34,947 bases of DNA from Ichthyophonus hoferi (taxonomy: Eukaryota > Opisthokonta > Ichthyosporea > Ichthyophonida > Ichthyophonidae): positions 23,598 through 58,544 of the forward strand of contig NAOQ01000114.1 in the NCBI GenBank assembly GCA_002751075.1. Reading direction: 5' to 3'. Below the pieces are notes generated by a model. That model was not told where the DNA came from, made no database searches, and saw nothing but the letters and a program-made list of their open reading frames with translations. The position numbers were made by a program, and so were the translations under genes. Shown here piece after piece: positions 10,213-22,410 of this stretch (the stretch's first letter is position 1; each line of letters opens with the position of its first letter).

Positions 10213-12420
10213 ATCATAACTTTATTAAATAAGGAATTGACTTGATTGCTTAAATTATTCATCTTAGTACAACATCACAGAAGCTCCCAAAAGCATGCAG
10301 AGGCTTTAGCAATCTACGGTAGTTGACTGTGATGTTTGTGGTTTTGGACCAAACCAATAGGATTAGAGTAGGGATTTATCTAGAAGATGCGAGACATCAG
10401 AGTTAGTTCAAAGTAGGACCCACTGCTTTTATAGAAAACCTGCTAAACTCACATTTAGGAACAAAGGAAAAAAATGCCCAATGCACCATTATTCTAACCT
10501 ATATATATATCCAAACCCAAGATAATCGGTCAGGACCGGATATCATTAGTCCATAGCTTTAATAAAGAATGTTATAGTTATTATGGTGAAAACAATATCT
10601 CAGTCTATAGTCGGCTCCATACTAGGTCAGAAAAGAAGAGTGCCAGTCTTTTCTTGCACTAAAAGCACATGTACTCCGGGTGATCGGAAGAAATCATGAA
10701 TTGTAATTTTGGAGCAAGTACGGTAACAAGTAGATCATAAAATGATTGATCCATTAATAATGGAACATAATACAACATTCTTAATTAGGTAAATTTATTA
10801 GTCAAGCATGGAATGTGTACCAGGAAACTTAGATGCATTCTCAATGAGCCAACAATAGACCATCCAATATTAACTATATTCTAACAGTTTCAAGAATATC
10901 CGATAAAGAAGGAAAAGGTTTAATGGACCTTTGAATAGATTTGATTATTTTCCACTCAGAGTGATAAAATCAGCCACTTAATTTTTCATTACTGATGCTG
11001 ATTGTTAGCTTAATTTAAGTAGTTTCGACTTCAATTCCTACGGGAAAATACGTGGATGTAACTTACTTGGTGGTCATGATAATAATAAATTATGGCGAAG
11101 ACATACATAATGACGTGATTGGTTTCAAATTGAACGCTAAGTTCAACAGGGCATAGTCTATAAATTATTTTCATATAGGGATATCTTGTGAGTTTTATAC
11201 AAGTATTATGTGGGTGTACAGAACATGAATAAGTTAGAAACATTGTGCAAATAATACCTTTTAATAAATACAATTAGCCCATGCCTGATCTTGAAGTAAT
11301 CGAGCGTCCCTGCTCCATTATATCTAAGAAATTTCTTATTGAGAGATTTTGCATAATAATTTAAGATCAGGTTTTGTTAAGAAGAAGCAAGACTTTGCTT
11401 TTTGCTCGGTTAGTCTCTCTATTCTTTATACATATATTTGCTGCTTTGTTTTGTCCTATATGTGTGTGGGTTCTCTAGGTCTCGGATGTATTGATAGTCA
11501 GGGAGGTTCGGTCCAAATTTATTGTCCTGGACTGATTCTGAAGGAAGACACAGTTTGGGTGGATGTGTCCAATGATTTGCAATTCTTCTGACATAAATGA
11601 ACTACTTCTAGTATGAATCTATTTAATCAGTGGTAATGACCTTTACATAAATTTCATTACTTTGTCGGTGCAATACTTGTTTTTTTAATATTTTTATCGC
11701 AATTAAAACTTTATCGTTTATATATAGACATTCATAGTATTTTTTCCAAATTTCATCTAAGATATTTCATTGTAATGCCTGTAAACAATAAGTTATTAGG
11801 AAACCAATATAGTTTTAAGTTAAGTGTTTGAGTATAGTAAGAAATGCTTTGCATGTTTCGGTTCAACCCCATACTAGTGCATAGGTGAAACACAATTGAA
11901 AACATATGCTAATATTAAAACATAAGTTTAAAGTCCAATGTTTAGCTTAGTTGTTTGGACTCTATTAAGTAGTTGCAGGCCGGTCGCTTCAGCTGCAACT
12001 ATATAGCCAAATTTTGGGTCTGTATTATACTTGATTCTTTAGCTATTTCATTAAGATGTACAATTTCATATTTTCTCATCAATTCTATCTATGATGTTTA
12101 GGTTTTCTTTTGAAATTCATATTACTGATTTAAAATATACGAATAAAAGGATTTTTATTGTGTTTTGGTCAGGGTTACAATTGATCATGGTAGAAGCCCA
12201 CAACAGCTTTATGGAACTAGTCCAATTTTCTACTGCAGTTCTACCTATGGTTTCTTTGTATTTGTTTGTTGTAACACTTTAAAAGAGCATTACAATACTT
12301 TTTTTTATAGCTAAAATCTGATATAACTCCTGTTAGCCAAGTCATGTTATTATTGGTTAATAACTTTGGAATTGATAGAGCAGATATGCTCACTAATACT
12401 TATGTACTGTGAAATGATAT
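10213..12420. other. Gene-poor A+T-rich region
   Basis: Frames at 11031-11273 (-), 11349-11591 (+) and 12091-12282 (+) have no recognisable domains and no convincing splice partners. No RNA gene was found; a tRNA B-box-like GGTTCAACCCC near 11862 has no A box or acceptor stem around it. Confidence 0.4.
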
Positions 12421-12720
12421 TACTGGGCCGCTCATCTCATACTGATATACTAGTGAGCCGGACTCATATCATGAAATGAAAATACCGGATCATTTATATT
12501 ACTAATGAGTTAGACTCAAATCAAGGCGCTGTATCGGTACTATTCCGATTTCTAGAGATAGTGGGATAACGGGATATAAAAGAGAAAGGGACACAGCATA
12601 AACTTTACGGTTTTCTTTATTAACAGTCATTGTGTATTTAGATCATTTGACCTACGAGTAGAGCCAGTGTTAATCAACTTTATCGTAGATAAGTTGACAT
12701 GTACCAACTAGATTTCTGAC
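12421..12720 (+). repeat. LTR- or promoter-like repeat region, uncertain
   Basis: A block with ACTAGTGAGCCGGACTCA is followed by a diverged second version with ACTAATGAGTTAGACTCA, about 48 bases on. Downstream lies a good TATA box (GGATATAAAAGAG, near 12573) and then a G+C-moderate leader. A short repeated enhancer-like block before a TATA box is what an LTR U3/R region looks like, but no bordering TG..CA ends or coding remnants could be tied to it. It could equally be an unrelated promoter. Confidence 0.2.
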
Positions 12721-13618
12721 CAAGGAGCTAGTGGTATTTTTAAAGAATAGCATCAAAACAGTCTTGAAGCAGAGGTATATATACTCAAGGTTAAAAAGAA
12801 TAATACAGGGCAATGTCCAGTCAGTCATACAAAATTGTGCCACTTTTAGTTATAGATTCCCAAAATTCGTATATACATATATATATTAATTCAGATATAT
12901 GTCTAGTGTTAGAAATTTGCCACACAGATACCAGTCTAAAAGGTCATCTAGTAGCTCCTAGTAAAGATACTGCTGAACAATTTTTTGATCAGAAGTCACG
13001 ATTATGCAATTACATTATTTATCACAACTACTAACTACATAATGTAATCTCATGACTCATGATTGCCAAGGTTCTTAGGCTTAGGATTCTGTAAAGCCAA
13101 GCACAAAAGGGATAACTATTTATACGTTGCATTAAGCGCCGCCTTATATACGGCAGTTTGTTTAGATATTGTAGATCTAATTGTTTGCTGCGATTTTCAG
13201 AGAATGTCATGCGACCTCATGATTCTCAGAAAAATGCTAAAAAGCTACGATTTGACTTGCTATGACAGGTTACTGCAAACAACTGCAAATTGCCTTAATT
13301 GGTGCACAAACGGCACTGGTAAAACGTTATAGATCTAATGACGTCATATAATCTGTCTGATCATCTCCTAAAGTACAGGCTAAGGGACCATATGGTTGGT
13401 TATGGTAATAATCAGTCATAAGCCAATCATCCTTTCTTTTTAAGATCCTGCACACCGGATTATTGAGAACCGCTTACGTTTATCTCTGCATACTTGCTGG
13501 TGGATACAATTTAAATACAATCTCTCTTACACAGGAAAACTGGTGCTAATTGTATAATATATATTTTAAAATAATATAATTATTCACGTTTAATTGAAAA
13601 ACAATCATCATCATCTTC
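12721..13618. other. Non-coding region, nothing recognised
   Basis: Frames at 12813-13034 and 13063-13332 are open for 73 and 89 codons but show no family motif, no splice support and no composition typical of the real genes in this window. Confidence 0.35.
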
Positions 13619-13619
13619 A

Positions 13620-13842
13620 GCCAGTTAATAATACTCCTAACTATAGCTAAATGTACTGTCATGTGAACGCGAGCTAGTTAAGATCTTCTATAAATATATC
13701 CTAATAAATATTCTAATTATAACTAAAGGATAGATGACTGAATAAAATTTCTGCTGACTTACATTCATGAACTATTAATATATCTTAATAATCATTCTAA
13801 TTATACCTAAATGATGACCGAATAAAAGTTCTGCTGGCTTTT
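13620..13842 (+). repeat. Tandem repeat, 84-base unit
   Basis: Copy 1 (13693-13761) and copy 2 (13777-13842) are closely similar: each runs AATATATC(C/T)TAATAA, ATTCTAATTATA(A/C)CTAAA, GATGAC(T/C)GAATAAAA and TTCTGCTG(A/G)CTT. A weaker copy, with CTAACTATAGCTAAATG, lies just upstream at about 13620-13690. The spacing of 84 bases suggests a small satellite that grew by unequal exchange. Confidence 0.75.
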
Positions 13843-14783
13843 ATCTAAGTCTGAAAGGTATCTACAGTCCCACATGACTCCATATATGCGCCTATTATAT
13901 ACGTGATATCCACCTTGAACATTTTCACAGAAAATTGTACGCTCGAAGGATCTGAGTACGTCATAACCAAATATAAAGTATATATAACATGCAGATCATC
14001 CATGTTACTGTCGTCAGGAGTATGATTGCCAAAAACCGCTTAGATTGATTTCTGGATTAACCCCAAGTTGTGTTTTTTACTCTCCTTAAACAACGTTTCT
14101 TTTTCCCGAGCAAAGCATTATAACATAACTAGTTATGTGTACAATGGTTTAATTGTTACTGTAAAATCAAATCACAATTCTAATCTACTACTATGTAAAA
14201 ATACTGCTATTAAATGATATGGCTATCTGCAATAGTTCTATTGACTAGTCCACAGACTTGGGGGTCTTCAATAGGGTTTGGATTTTTACTTAGACGGATG
14301 TTTTCTTCTAGGTGTTAGAGAGTATCTTAATACAGTTTACTAGGGAAGAGCCAGTTCTTGGCATAGTTCTTTTGGAGTCATAGCAGTCTGTGAAGCTACC
14401 CTCTTGTGGGCATTACTACATTTACATTTACACATAACTGCAACCAGTGCAAAGATAATAGACTAGACTACCAACATATCTTATTGGAGCACATGGTAGC
14501 TGCAATAGTTATCGTTTGGAATATATTCAATGGTAGTGTCCCAATGGATAATTTTTCTAAACAAATAAACCGTACAAACCGTATGAGTGAGTTGCAATCT
14601 GCGCATACACCTATATAAATGGATTGCGCTTCAACAACTAATATGCTGTTTTACAAATATGTCGTATCTACTGGAAGTTCTAAATAACCGTAAATTAGCA
14701 TAAATTCTGTTATAATGGATTACACATTTACATCTAAAATCGTGCACAACAAAGGCCTGTTTTGCAACAAACGGAATTATGGT
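13843..14783. other. Non-coding region, nothing recognised
   Basis: No protein family, RNA gene or clear repeat was seen. The frame 14406-14618 has no recognisable content. Confidence 0.35.
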
Positions 14784-15420
14784 ATTGATCATGGAAGCGA
14801 GTTAAAGTAATATTATTCCAATTGGAATTCTAATTATACCTGAAGGTCATCTAGGAAAACTAAATAATTGTTTTACTGTTGCCTAAACCGGTTCTAACTG
14901 CAGATCAATATGATCATATTATTATTAAAATATATGTTTCCAATACTACTAGATGATAGTAATGATATTAAATAGTGGTGTACTGCTGATTGTGGAAGCG
15001 AGTTAAAAGCGCAAAAAGAATCACAATTCTAATTGCAACTGAAAGTCAGATGAAATCGTTTAGTAATAGGTTTATTGTTACATATAAGGGTTCTAATTCT
15101 ATTTCAATATGATTATATTTATACCAAGATAATTCTGTAAGAAACTTATTGCCAATAGGATATCGATTGGGATTCGCTGTCAGGGAGCGTGGCAATTTAT
15201 TTATGTACTGCTGGGGCCGTGGTTGCTATGTTTTCAGTTCAGTTTCTCTTTTGCAAGGACTATTATCAAAGGCTATTATATTGTTAACTGTAAAACTACG
15301 AGTTAAAATATTAAATATTATACCAATTGAAGTTATAGTTACAATTAACGGTCAGCTGGGAAAGCCAAATAACTTGGATTTCAGATACTTTAGACATACA
15401 GGGCAATATGACTGACTATA
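14784..15420 (+). repeat. Diverged tandem repeat, three copies of about 200-300 bases
   Basis: Copies begin near 14784, 14984 and 15278. Each has GA..GTGGAAGCGAGTTAAA (weaker in copy 3, CTACGAGTTAAA), then TTCTAATTATACCTGAAGGTCA or a changed version, then GGAAAACTAAATAA or similar, and the first two end with TCAATATGATTATATT. The same central words recur in the 84-base repeat at 13.7 kb and near 18861, so one sequence family seems spread across 13.6-18.9 kb. Coding potential is not conserved between copies. Confidence 0.6.
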
Positions 15421-15437
15421 TTAATATCCATAATATC

Positions 15438-15463
15438 AAAAAAAAAAAAAAAAAAAAAAAAAA
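15438..15463 (+). repeat. Poly(A) run of 26
   Basis: An unbroken run of 26 A, seen directly. It could be a retroposed tail, but no LINE, SINE or processed gene copy was recognised just upstream and no target-site duplication is obvious. Confidence 0.9.
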
Positions 15464-16042
15464 CAAATATCGATTTTCTAACAAGATCACGATTCTTAAT
15501 AATGATTCGCTGCCAAAAGCCGTGGTGTGTTGCTAATTTTTGGATTTCGAGCATTTGGTTGATTATAGTTTTGTTACGACCAGAAATTTCGGTCGGAAAT
15601 CGTGATCGCAAGCAATGACACGAACACCATGATTTTCATTCACAAATCACATGATCTCATGATCTCATACTTCACAAGATCACAACAATTTTGGAGCAGC
15701 AAGAGCAGCTAGTATAAGAACTAAAATCGTACTCTAGCAAGGCATACATCACAACCATATATATATATACAAGGCCTAGTTTTCCACATACCAACGAGCA
15801 AATAAATAGGAGTATTATTTTAATAAATCCACAAGGGAAATTGTTTTCAGTGATAGATGCGTTGAGATTATTATTTCTATTTAGGGAATCGACAACGCGA
15901 TCACGGTGCTCACTACCAATCCCGACTCTATCACGCGTTCTCATAATTCTCAAGGCCCACGGTTCCCAGAGCATCAAGAGATACTACTTACTCGCTAACT
16001 CAACATAATATATACATCACAACCATCATACTATATATTATA

Positions 16043-16060
16043 ATATATATATATATATAT
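16043..16060. repeat. (AT)9 dinucleotide repeat
   Basis: A simple AT repeat seen directly, in an A+T-rich non-coding stretch. Confidence 0.9.
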
Positions 16061-16569
16061 TTAAATCTAAACAAGTTAATAAGTAGATATATTAACTTAT
16101 TAATTTTATTAAAAATATTCTAATCAGTAGAAATATAATAGAACTAGCGCATCACCATATGATCAATGAACAGGAACCTGAATTCAATCAGGAGCATAGT
16201 ATCATACGCAGTACATAGAAAGCTATGCTGCACAAAGTTTAAACACTTGGTTTCTCAATTGTAGCAAGCATGTTATAAGATTGTTAACTCCGAATGAACA
16301 CGTAGTTTAAACTGGTTTGTCGATCATAGTTTGCAAGCACTTACATTAATGAATTAGCTGACGAGCCATTCAAATAAGGACGTACGACATAGGATCGGAC
16401 ATTCCTAGTGGGTCTCTGTAATATTTCATGAATTGTATTAACCACTAAGAATATTTATGATTAGTCCCATTTAGGTTATGAAACTCAGTTATACGGGTGT
16501 TAACCAAAGATTAACAACCGGTGCAAAACGAAGTAAATAAGAAAACAAAAATCAATAATAAAGGACTCG

Positions 16570-16760
16570 CTCACTTATACGCGGTAACAGATGCAAAATA
16601 CAAGGCACTTGTAGCACACAAAAAACTGTGCATTCAATTATTTACCTAAGCAATATCACAATATATATGTGTATGTAATAATCACATTGCTGTTATAATG
16701 TTTAGTCCACCGTCGGTACTCGCATACGATAATCAATGTTCAGATCTTTCGCTCATTCAG
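16570..16760 (+). mobile_element. Probable Copia-type RNase H fossil
   Basis: One segment reads AVTDAKYKALVAHKKL, resembling the Copia RNase H block of the type AEAEYxALxxAxKE. About 100 bases further on, in the same direction, is a YDNQ segment, like the DNQ(S/A)A motif that follows it in this family. The order and spacing are right, but each match is short and the copy is broken. No LTR could be assigned. The likeness may be partly chance. Confidence 0.3.
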
Positions 16761-16950
16761 AAGTACTTAAGGCTCAGTTGCTGTGGTAGGGGTTCTATAG
16801 AAGACGCGTATATCGACTCTCTAAGTAACTGGCTGCAGTAATTATGTATCTGTCCCAATTCAGAGAGAGTTGATGTTTTGATTAACTTAGGCGCTAATGT
16901 GGAAATTGCTCAATGAGACCGATCAGTAAAGAGTGCTATATTATGACGAT

Positions 16951-17003
16951 ACAAGATGATCGATTAAAATTGAACCAGCCAATGGCAGACGGTCTCGATA
17001 CTA
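16951..17003 (+). repeat. Direct repeat, copy 1 (partner at 17891-17943)
   Basis: This 53-base segment shares CAAGAT.A..GATTAAAA, TGAA(C/T)CAGCCAATGG and a TC(T/G)..C.A(C/T)TA end with 17891-17943. The two lie 940 bases apart in the same orientation, so they may be traces of a duplicated element or of two relatives of one repeat family. Confidence 0.55.
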
Positions 17004-17890
17004 ACAAATCAAATCGGATCATATGTTTTGGAATCGTCCAGATAAGATTGCTCAATACTTAGGCATCCATCCTGCCTAAGACAAGTCCTGCTGATTTGCT
17101 TAATAATACAAACCATGTCTTATCATATCTGTACTTAACGTATGTAGAAGGACACATTTAAACGCCCTCGAATTCAACGTTCTCTTTCCTTCTAAATGAA
17201 TATACGTCACAGGAGGGCCCCTGTCCCTACTTATTATTCCCAACATGGTAACAGAGAACGCTTAAATAGTTTATTATGCTCATAAACCCTGGTAATTCTA
17301 TTAAATAAACGATCTAAGAATGCTGAAAACATTTCACCCCAACCCTACATCCATCCACTGACCGTTCCGTGTGGAGAATCAATTCTATTGCATCTACACA
17401 CTGTCTTCCAATCTGCATTTGAACTATCAACATTTTCAACTGCAGGGTATTAGATAAAGCAACTGTGCAACACCTTGTATCACTTCCGCCACCAACTAGC
17501 AGACGCCGAACCTACAACAACTACAACAGAGCCAGAGCCAGAGCGAAAAGGAACATTTAACGTACAGTTTGGTGAATTCATTTTTTTTTCCATAGTGGGC
17601 ACCGTGCCACAGTCACTTCTGAATATTTTCGGGAATTTTCTAGTTCACTTAGTGGGCCACAAGCTTATAGTTAAGTAGTCACCATGTTGAGGTTCTATTC
17701 ATATTCCTCCTTCATATCTTTATGTCCTAGATAAAATAATCTGCCTAGGTCAAAGGCGAGTGTTAAAAAAGAAATAATTAAGTTATTTAGTTCTTAATAT
17801 AAGTATAACCATTTCATATTAATAATAATAATAATTTTATCTGTGATCAGGAAAAATAATTAGTGCACTTTATTGGTGTTAAATGACAAA

Positions 17891-17943
17891 CCAAGATAAC
17901 GAATTAAAACTGAATCAGCCAATGGTAGAGATCTTGCAACTAG
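17891..17943 (+). repeat. Direct repeat, copy 2 (partner at 16951-17003)
   Basis: The shared core is ATTAAAACTGAATCAGCCAA here against ATTAAAATTGAACCAGCCAA upstream, with only two differences over these 20 bases. Flanking similarity fades quickly. Confidence 0.55.
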
Positions 17944-20548
17944 ATGCTCTGGGTACTTGATCAGAGCTTTGATATTCTTACTCTAAATAGTCTATCAATC
18001 TAATTAACTATGCTCAAGGAATCCCAGAAGGAGCAAGCATCAATAGTAAGATATGTCTATTCAAATAGAACCTTCATTATGAAATAAACTGGAATTATCA
18101 ATTTGTAGGAGCATTCCTTTCTGTAGATTCCAACTTTACTAGGAAATCCTGCACATTTCTAGCACCCAATGAAACTCCAGTCACGGGTTACTGCACTCAA
18201 GTACTGGACCCAGTAACAAGAGAAATTCAGACCCCGGACTAGGAATTGGCTTTCAGCAGCTACAGTCTAGCATATAATTGGCGAAGGGCATATCCAAATC
18301 GCAATAAATTTAGCACAACTTGCGAAACCTAATTACGGTATACTCTCTAAATGCAAAAGTTAGATAGAGAACCAATTATACTGCAAAAAATTCTCTCACT
18401 GAGTAGCGTATTGTAATCCGACGTTATATATCCGACCGATAATTCCATTCTATTTATAATTGAATATCGGTTAACTGCTGTCAGGGCCTGGATTCTTGGT
18501 TTGAGTCATCAGATCACTATAATTATGATTATACTAATCATAATAAGCCTGTGCCAGTAACTACATATGCACGTGAATATATCAATTACCCCTGCAATGT
18601 TAGTGGTATCTATTATACTATAGATGTACACCTGTAGACCAATAACGTGCCCGAGCCGCGCACATGGTGATAATGCTTTCAACTTTATCCTACAATCAAA
18701 ATGGAGGATAGTTGACAGGACTGGCCATTAGAGTCGCATACTACCCAATAGAAATACACCACCTTGTGAGCAATTAAAAAATAATAATAAATAAAAATAA
18801 AAAATTCTATTAATATATGAATATATAGATATAAATATATATACATCCAAATAAAGGTAGTTCTAATTATAACTAGAGGTCATGAAGCTAAATAAACACA
18901 CTGCCATTACTTATACAATTATATATATTGAGTCTAATTGATTTTATAGGCTATAAATCGTATATTGATAAATAGTACATTATAATATTTCAAATCAAGA
19001 CACTAACCATCTATATAAAGAAGCTATATAACCTGGAAATCTTCTGGTTTAATAAAAATAGGACTGCTATAATTGCTGTTTGGTTGCCAGGTGAAAGCAT
19101 TTAGTACGAGCTGCATGGTTAAAGAAATGCATTGGAATGAAGACGACGATGAATATTGTGATTTCCTTAAGAATATCTGCGTATCCTATACAAGACCTAG
19201 ATGGTATGCAGGTGCATATGATCTTCCAAATACATGCACTACATACGATCTAGGTAGCCAAAAGTTATTTTTATGGTTGACTGATAAGATGCGTAGTTCA
19301 CAGTCCCCCTGGCTACATACCACAATTGCTAGGTTTTGATTTGGAAACCAGTGTTATCTGGTGTTATCTACTTAATTGTATGGCTAATTGATCTATCTTG
19401 AATGAGCTTTAATACAATGATAGTAGTATGGCGTGCCGAAGCTAATAGTTTAGGTAACTTGGAGTTGGCAACCAATCACTAAACGCATTATAATTGTCGA
19501 GATAACAAAACCTTTAAGTTCTCAGCAGTGTTATTGTGTAGAACTTCAAGATTTATATAATTCCTTACACCTGTAGGGCATATGAATATATAATACTTAC
19601 TCTAAATACTTGGATTCATTAATAAAATAATTAAAGTAGTATAATATTGTAGTAACCGATAATGAGTATGCTTCTTAAGACATCGCTACATACAATTACA
19701 TAGCTAGGTTAGATCCGATACAGAATATCCCCTATAAGCAAATTTTATTTACCTTGTGACTTTAAACATGTTCTCCTTAGTGAGAGATCTTCTCAATAAG
19801 ACGCAGGACATATGCAAAAAATTGTAATTAAAATATTCTAGCAAGTTGATAATAATAATGTTTTTGTTAGATTTGGATTTGTTAAATAAAGCATAGCATA
19901 ACATACCGTTCTTCGATATTATTAAGAATCTTAGTCTACTATATATAACAATATTACTTATGAACATAGTATGCAATGCATCCATATTTTGATTCACCTT
20001 AGCCAATAAATATGACAAACATAACGAAACCTTTCTTCTACCCTCAACAAATACACACAAGAAATGTATTCTCAGTAATAGTTTTTATCCCTGTCTGTGT
20101 ACAGGCATTCGTATTTATTTATCTACTTCATTGTGTTTTTAATAAACACATTTATAGGAGTGAACACAGCCAGACTCCCTAAGCAACCGTTGTGCTATAG
20201 TCATACAATGGTATATATCTTTGCATTGCAGACGCTTTCGTTCTCTTATTAAAATAAAGTTGTTGTGGATTAAAATCGAAATTACGTACATTTCGGTCTA
20301 ATACATGATTAAAAATCAAACTGTTCCACGTATTACTATAACCGACATTCGGATTTGGACTACTTCGGTGTAAAATTACATTATATAGATATCTATTTAA
20401 AAGCTTAGTAGCCACTAAGTCATTGTATAGGCACAATATGTACCATATCATTCAGTTTGGACAACACCTATACAAAGGATACCATCGCTGTCCTCTTAGG
20501 CGTTATATCAACATTGAATTGACAGATTATAATTCAAATTCAAAATGC
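17944..20548. other. Non-coding region with one odd open frame
   Basis: No gene is established here. The frame at 19073-19339 is open for 88 codons and is less A+T-like in content than the background (segments MHWNEDDDEYCDFL and TRPRWYAGAYDLPNTC). It sits behind a TTGCCAG acceptor-like site at 19085-19091 and contains CTAG|GTAGCC near 19254 as a possible donor. I do not recognise a family, and there is no partner exon nearby, so it is not called as a gene. The last part of the region downstream of 20549 would include the 3' UTR of the phosphatase gene; TTTATT near 20113 is an AATAAA on the minus strand. Confidence 0.3.
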
Positions 20549-22410
20549 TCATATCACTGCCACTAGATCACTAGCTACTACTTCATTATTACGTCGTGTG
20601 GCCTCCCGCTGTTCAAATATTTGTAGCTGGCCCATAAAGCCCAGGTTAGGGGAAATACTTTCCCTCAAAGCTTTTACACGGCTATAGGCATCAGAGAGAG
20701 AAATGCCTTCAGAGCGCATGAGAAAGGCTAGGGTAATAGCAGCACTACGGGATACTCCACCAACACAGTGTATAAGAACATGACCACGGGCCGATCGTGC
20801 TTTCTCTGTAGAGATAAAAGTAATGTTAGTTACCTAATCTATATATATAATAATAAATAAGTGAAGAAGGGAATACAGAAATGAACTTACTCCACTTTAA
20901 CCTCCCCCTTCCAAAAACACCAAAAAAAATACTAACAGATCCACAATAGTGTCTCACTCACCAATAAAATCGAAGCAGGCCTCTAAACCGACACTCAGAT
21001 CCTGAGAGATTGAATCAATCATAGGGATATTCTTGTATTCAATCCCTTCATGGCCCAGATAAGAATTGCTACATTCTTTGGCAACATTAAGGACGTGAGT
21101 AATACCTAGATCTGTTGGGGGGAGAGAAGTTGCTTTAATATTGGGGTGGTACCACGTAAATAGTGTGAAGTTAGAATAAAATTGTGCTTAGATATAGAAA
21201 ACTGCTTGCAAGTGTGTAAATAAATGTATAAATATGTATGTTTTCTGTTTAGATTATATATATGTACACGCATTGTAGCAAGAGGTTTAATTACCTTGAA
21301 GAGTTTCCAAACAGGACGAGTCGTGTTGATTGCCAAGATACAAATAAGGTAATACTCTTGTGGCTTTGCATGACAAGGTTTCCTATAAAATCATAAAAAT
21401 ATCAATATCAGTACCCTGATTAAAATAAAGACATGAAGAAACATAAATAAGGTAACAGTTTCTTAGTATAAGGATCCTACAATATATAGAAAGCCATTTC
21501 AAAATCATAATTCCCCTACACTATTGGGTCTGCATAGGCCTAGACCAACAGGGTGGCGATAGGCAATACTTTTCTTATTATTTATAAAATAAAACATAAA
21601 ATATTAACCTATCCCCAAGCAGAAGAAAAAACACTCACCGACTTAAGGTTGTAGGGCAAGTTAAGTTTAGTATTAGGAATACAGTATGGGGTACATATCG
21701 ACACACACATTTCCGGTTGAAATTTCTTGAATTGGCTATAGCCCCCTGTTTAACAACGCCATAGAATTAGTATAGAAGAAAATAGGGCACAGTCTCGCAG
21801 ATATCCGTGTACATAATATATAACTACTCAATATAGCATTACATTGTAGATATACATAGAGAAATGACATCATAAGATATATACAAAAAACAGAAGAAAG
21901 CATAGGAAGAATAGTAAACACCTTCAGCTGTTATGACATACCTCTTAGTACTAGGACCTCTGGCACTTCGTTCTGAAGAACTGATACCAGAGTAGAAACA
22001 GCATTACCATCCGTTGAGGACATGCTATCATTTTCAGCATATAATACTACAGTCTCTACACGTCCATTATAAAAGTAATTCGAAAAGGCACTCGTCGAAA
22101 CTAGCTTTGTAAGAATAGAAGAATTTGCGCATAAGAAAGGAGAGCCTCTTCCACTTTTCATGCGCCTCAAAATAAGCGAAGGACACATAAGGCTCATTGC
22201 AGTTTCAATATGTTCTTCATTATAAGACGATGCAGGCCTACAATCAATAACAAGAAGGCTTTTGTTCGAGTGTGTGCTTTCCGTTTGCAACCTATCAGCT
22301 AATGTGCTGCTATCGATAGAACGTTCAAAGGGATACAGAGTAGTATTTGTGGGTGAGGGAAGACCGTAGGTGGACGATCTCCGAACCTTTATATTTAAAG
22401 TAGGACCCAT
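20549..22410 (-). CDS. MAP kinase phosphatase (rhodanese + dual-specificity phosphatase), five exons
   Basis: It probably removes phosphate from the Thr and Tyr of the MAP kinase activation loop. Exons in coding order are 22410-21942, 21745-21639, 21382-21295, 21111-20962 and 20805-20549; all borders are GT..AG, all phases agree, and they give 356 residues. Residues about 35-175 are a rhodanese/CDC25-like docking domain (LLVIDCRPASSYNEEHI) with a kinase-interaction motif LILRRMKSG at 79-87. Residues about 200-345 are the phosphatase: RVLPYLYLGN at the start, general acid Asp254 (IPMIDS), and the P-loop HCVGGVSRSA with catalytic Cys285 and Arg291, then SPNLGFMGQL. The P-loop has Gly where many relatives have Ala (CxAGxSR). 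The start at 22410 has context AAGATGG; an upstream in-frame ATG at 22494 adds only low-complexity residues. The paralogue (DUSP1/4/5-like or other) cannot be fixed by eye. Confidence 0.93.

Noticed and set aside
11855-11885. tRNA B-box-like word GGTTCAACCCC
   Set aside because: No A box, acceptor stem or anticodon arm could be folded around it.
15672-15977. 101-codon minus-strand frame
   Set aside because: No family motif, A+T-rich hydrophobic end and no splice support; likely chance.
16869-16913. Ankyrin-like segment VDVLINLGANVEIA
   Set aside because: Only about half of one repeat, flanked by stops and with no neighbouring repeats; such a short match can arise by chance.
19073-19339. 88-codon open frame with a protein-like composition
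   Set aside because: No recognised family, no partner exon and an uncertain splice context; retained only as a remark under the surrounding non-coding region.
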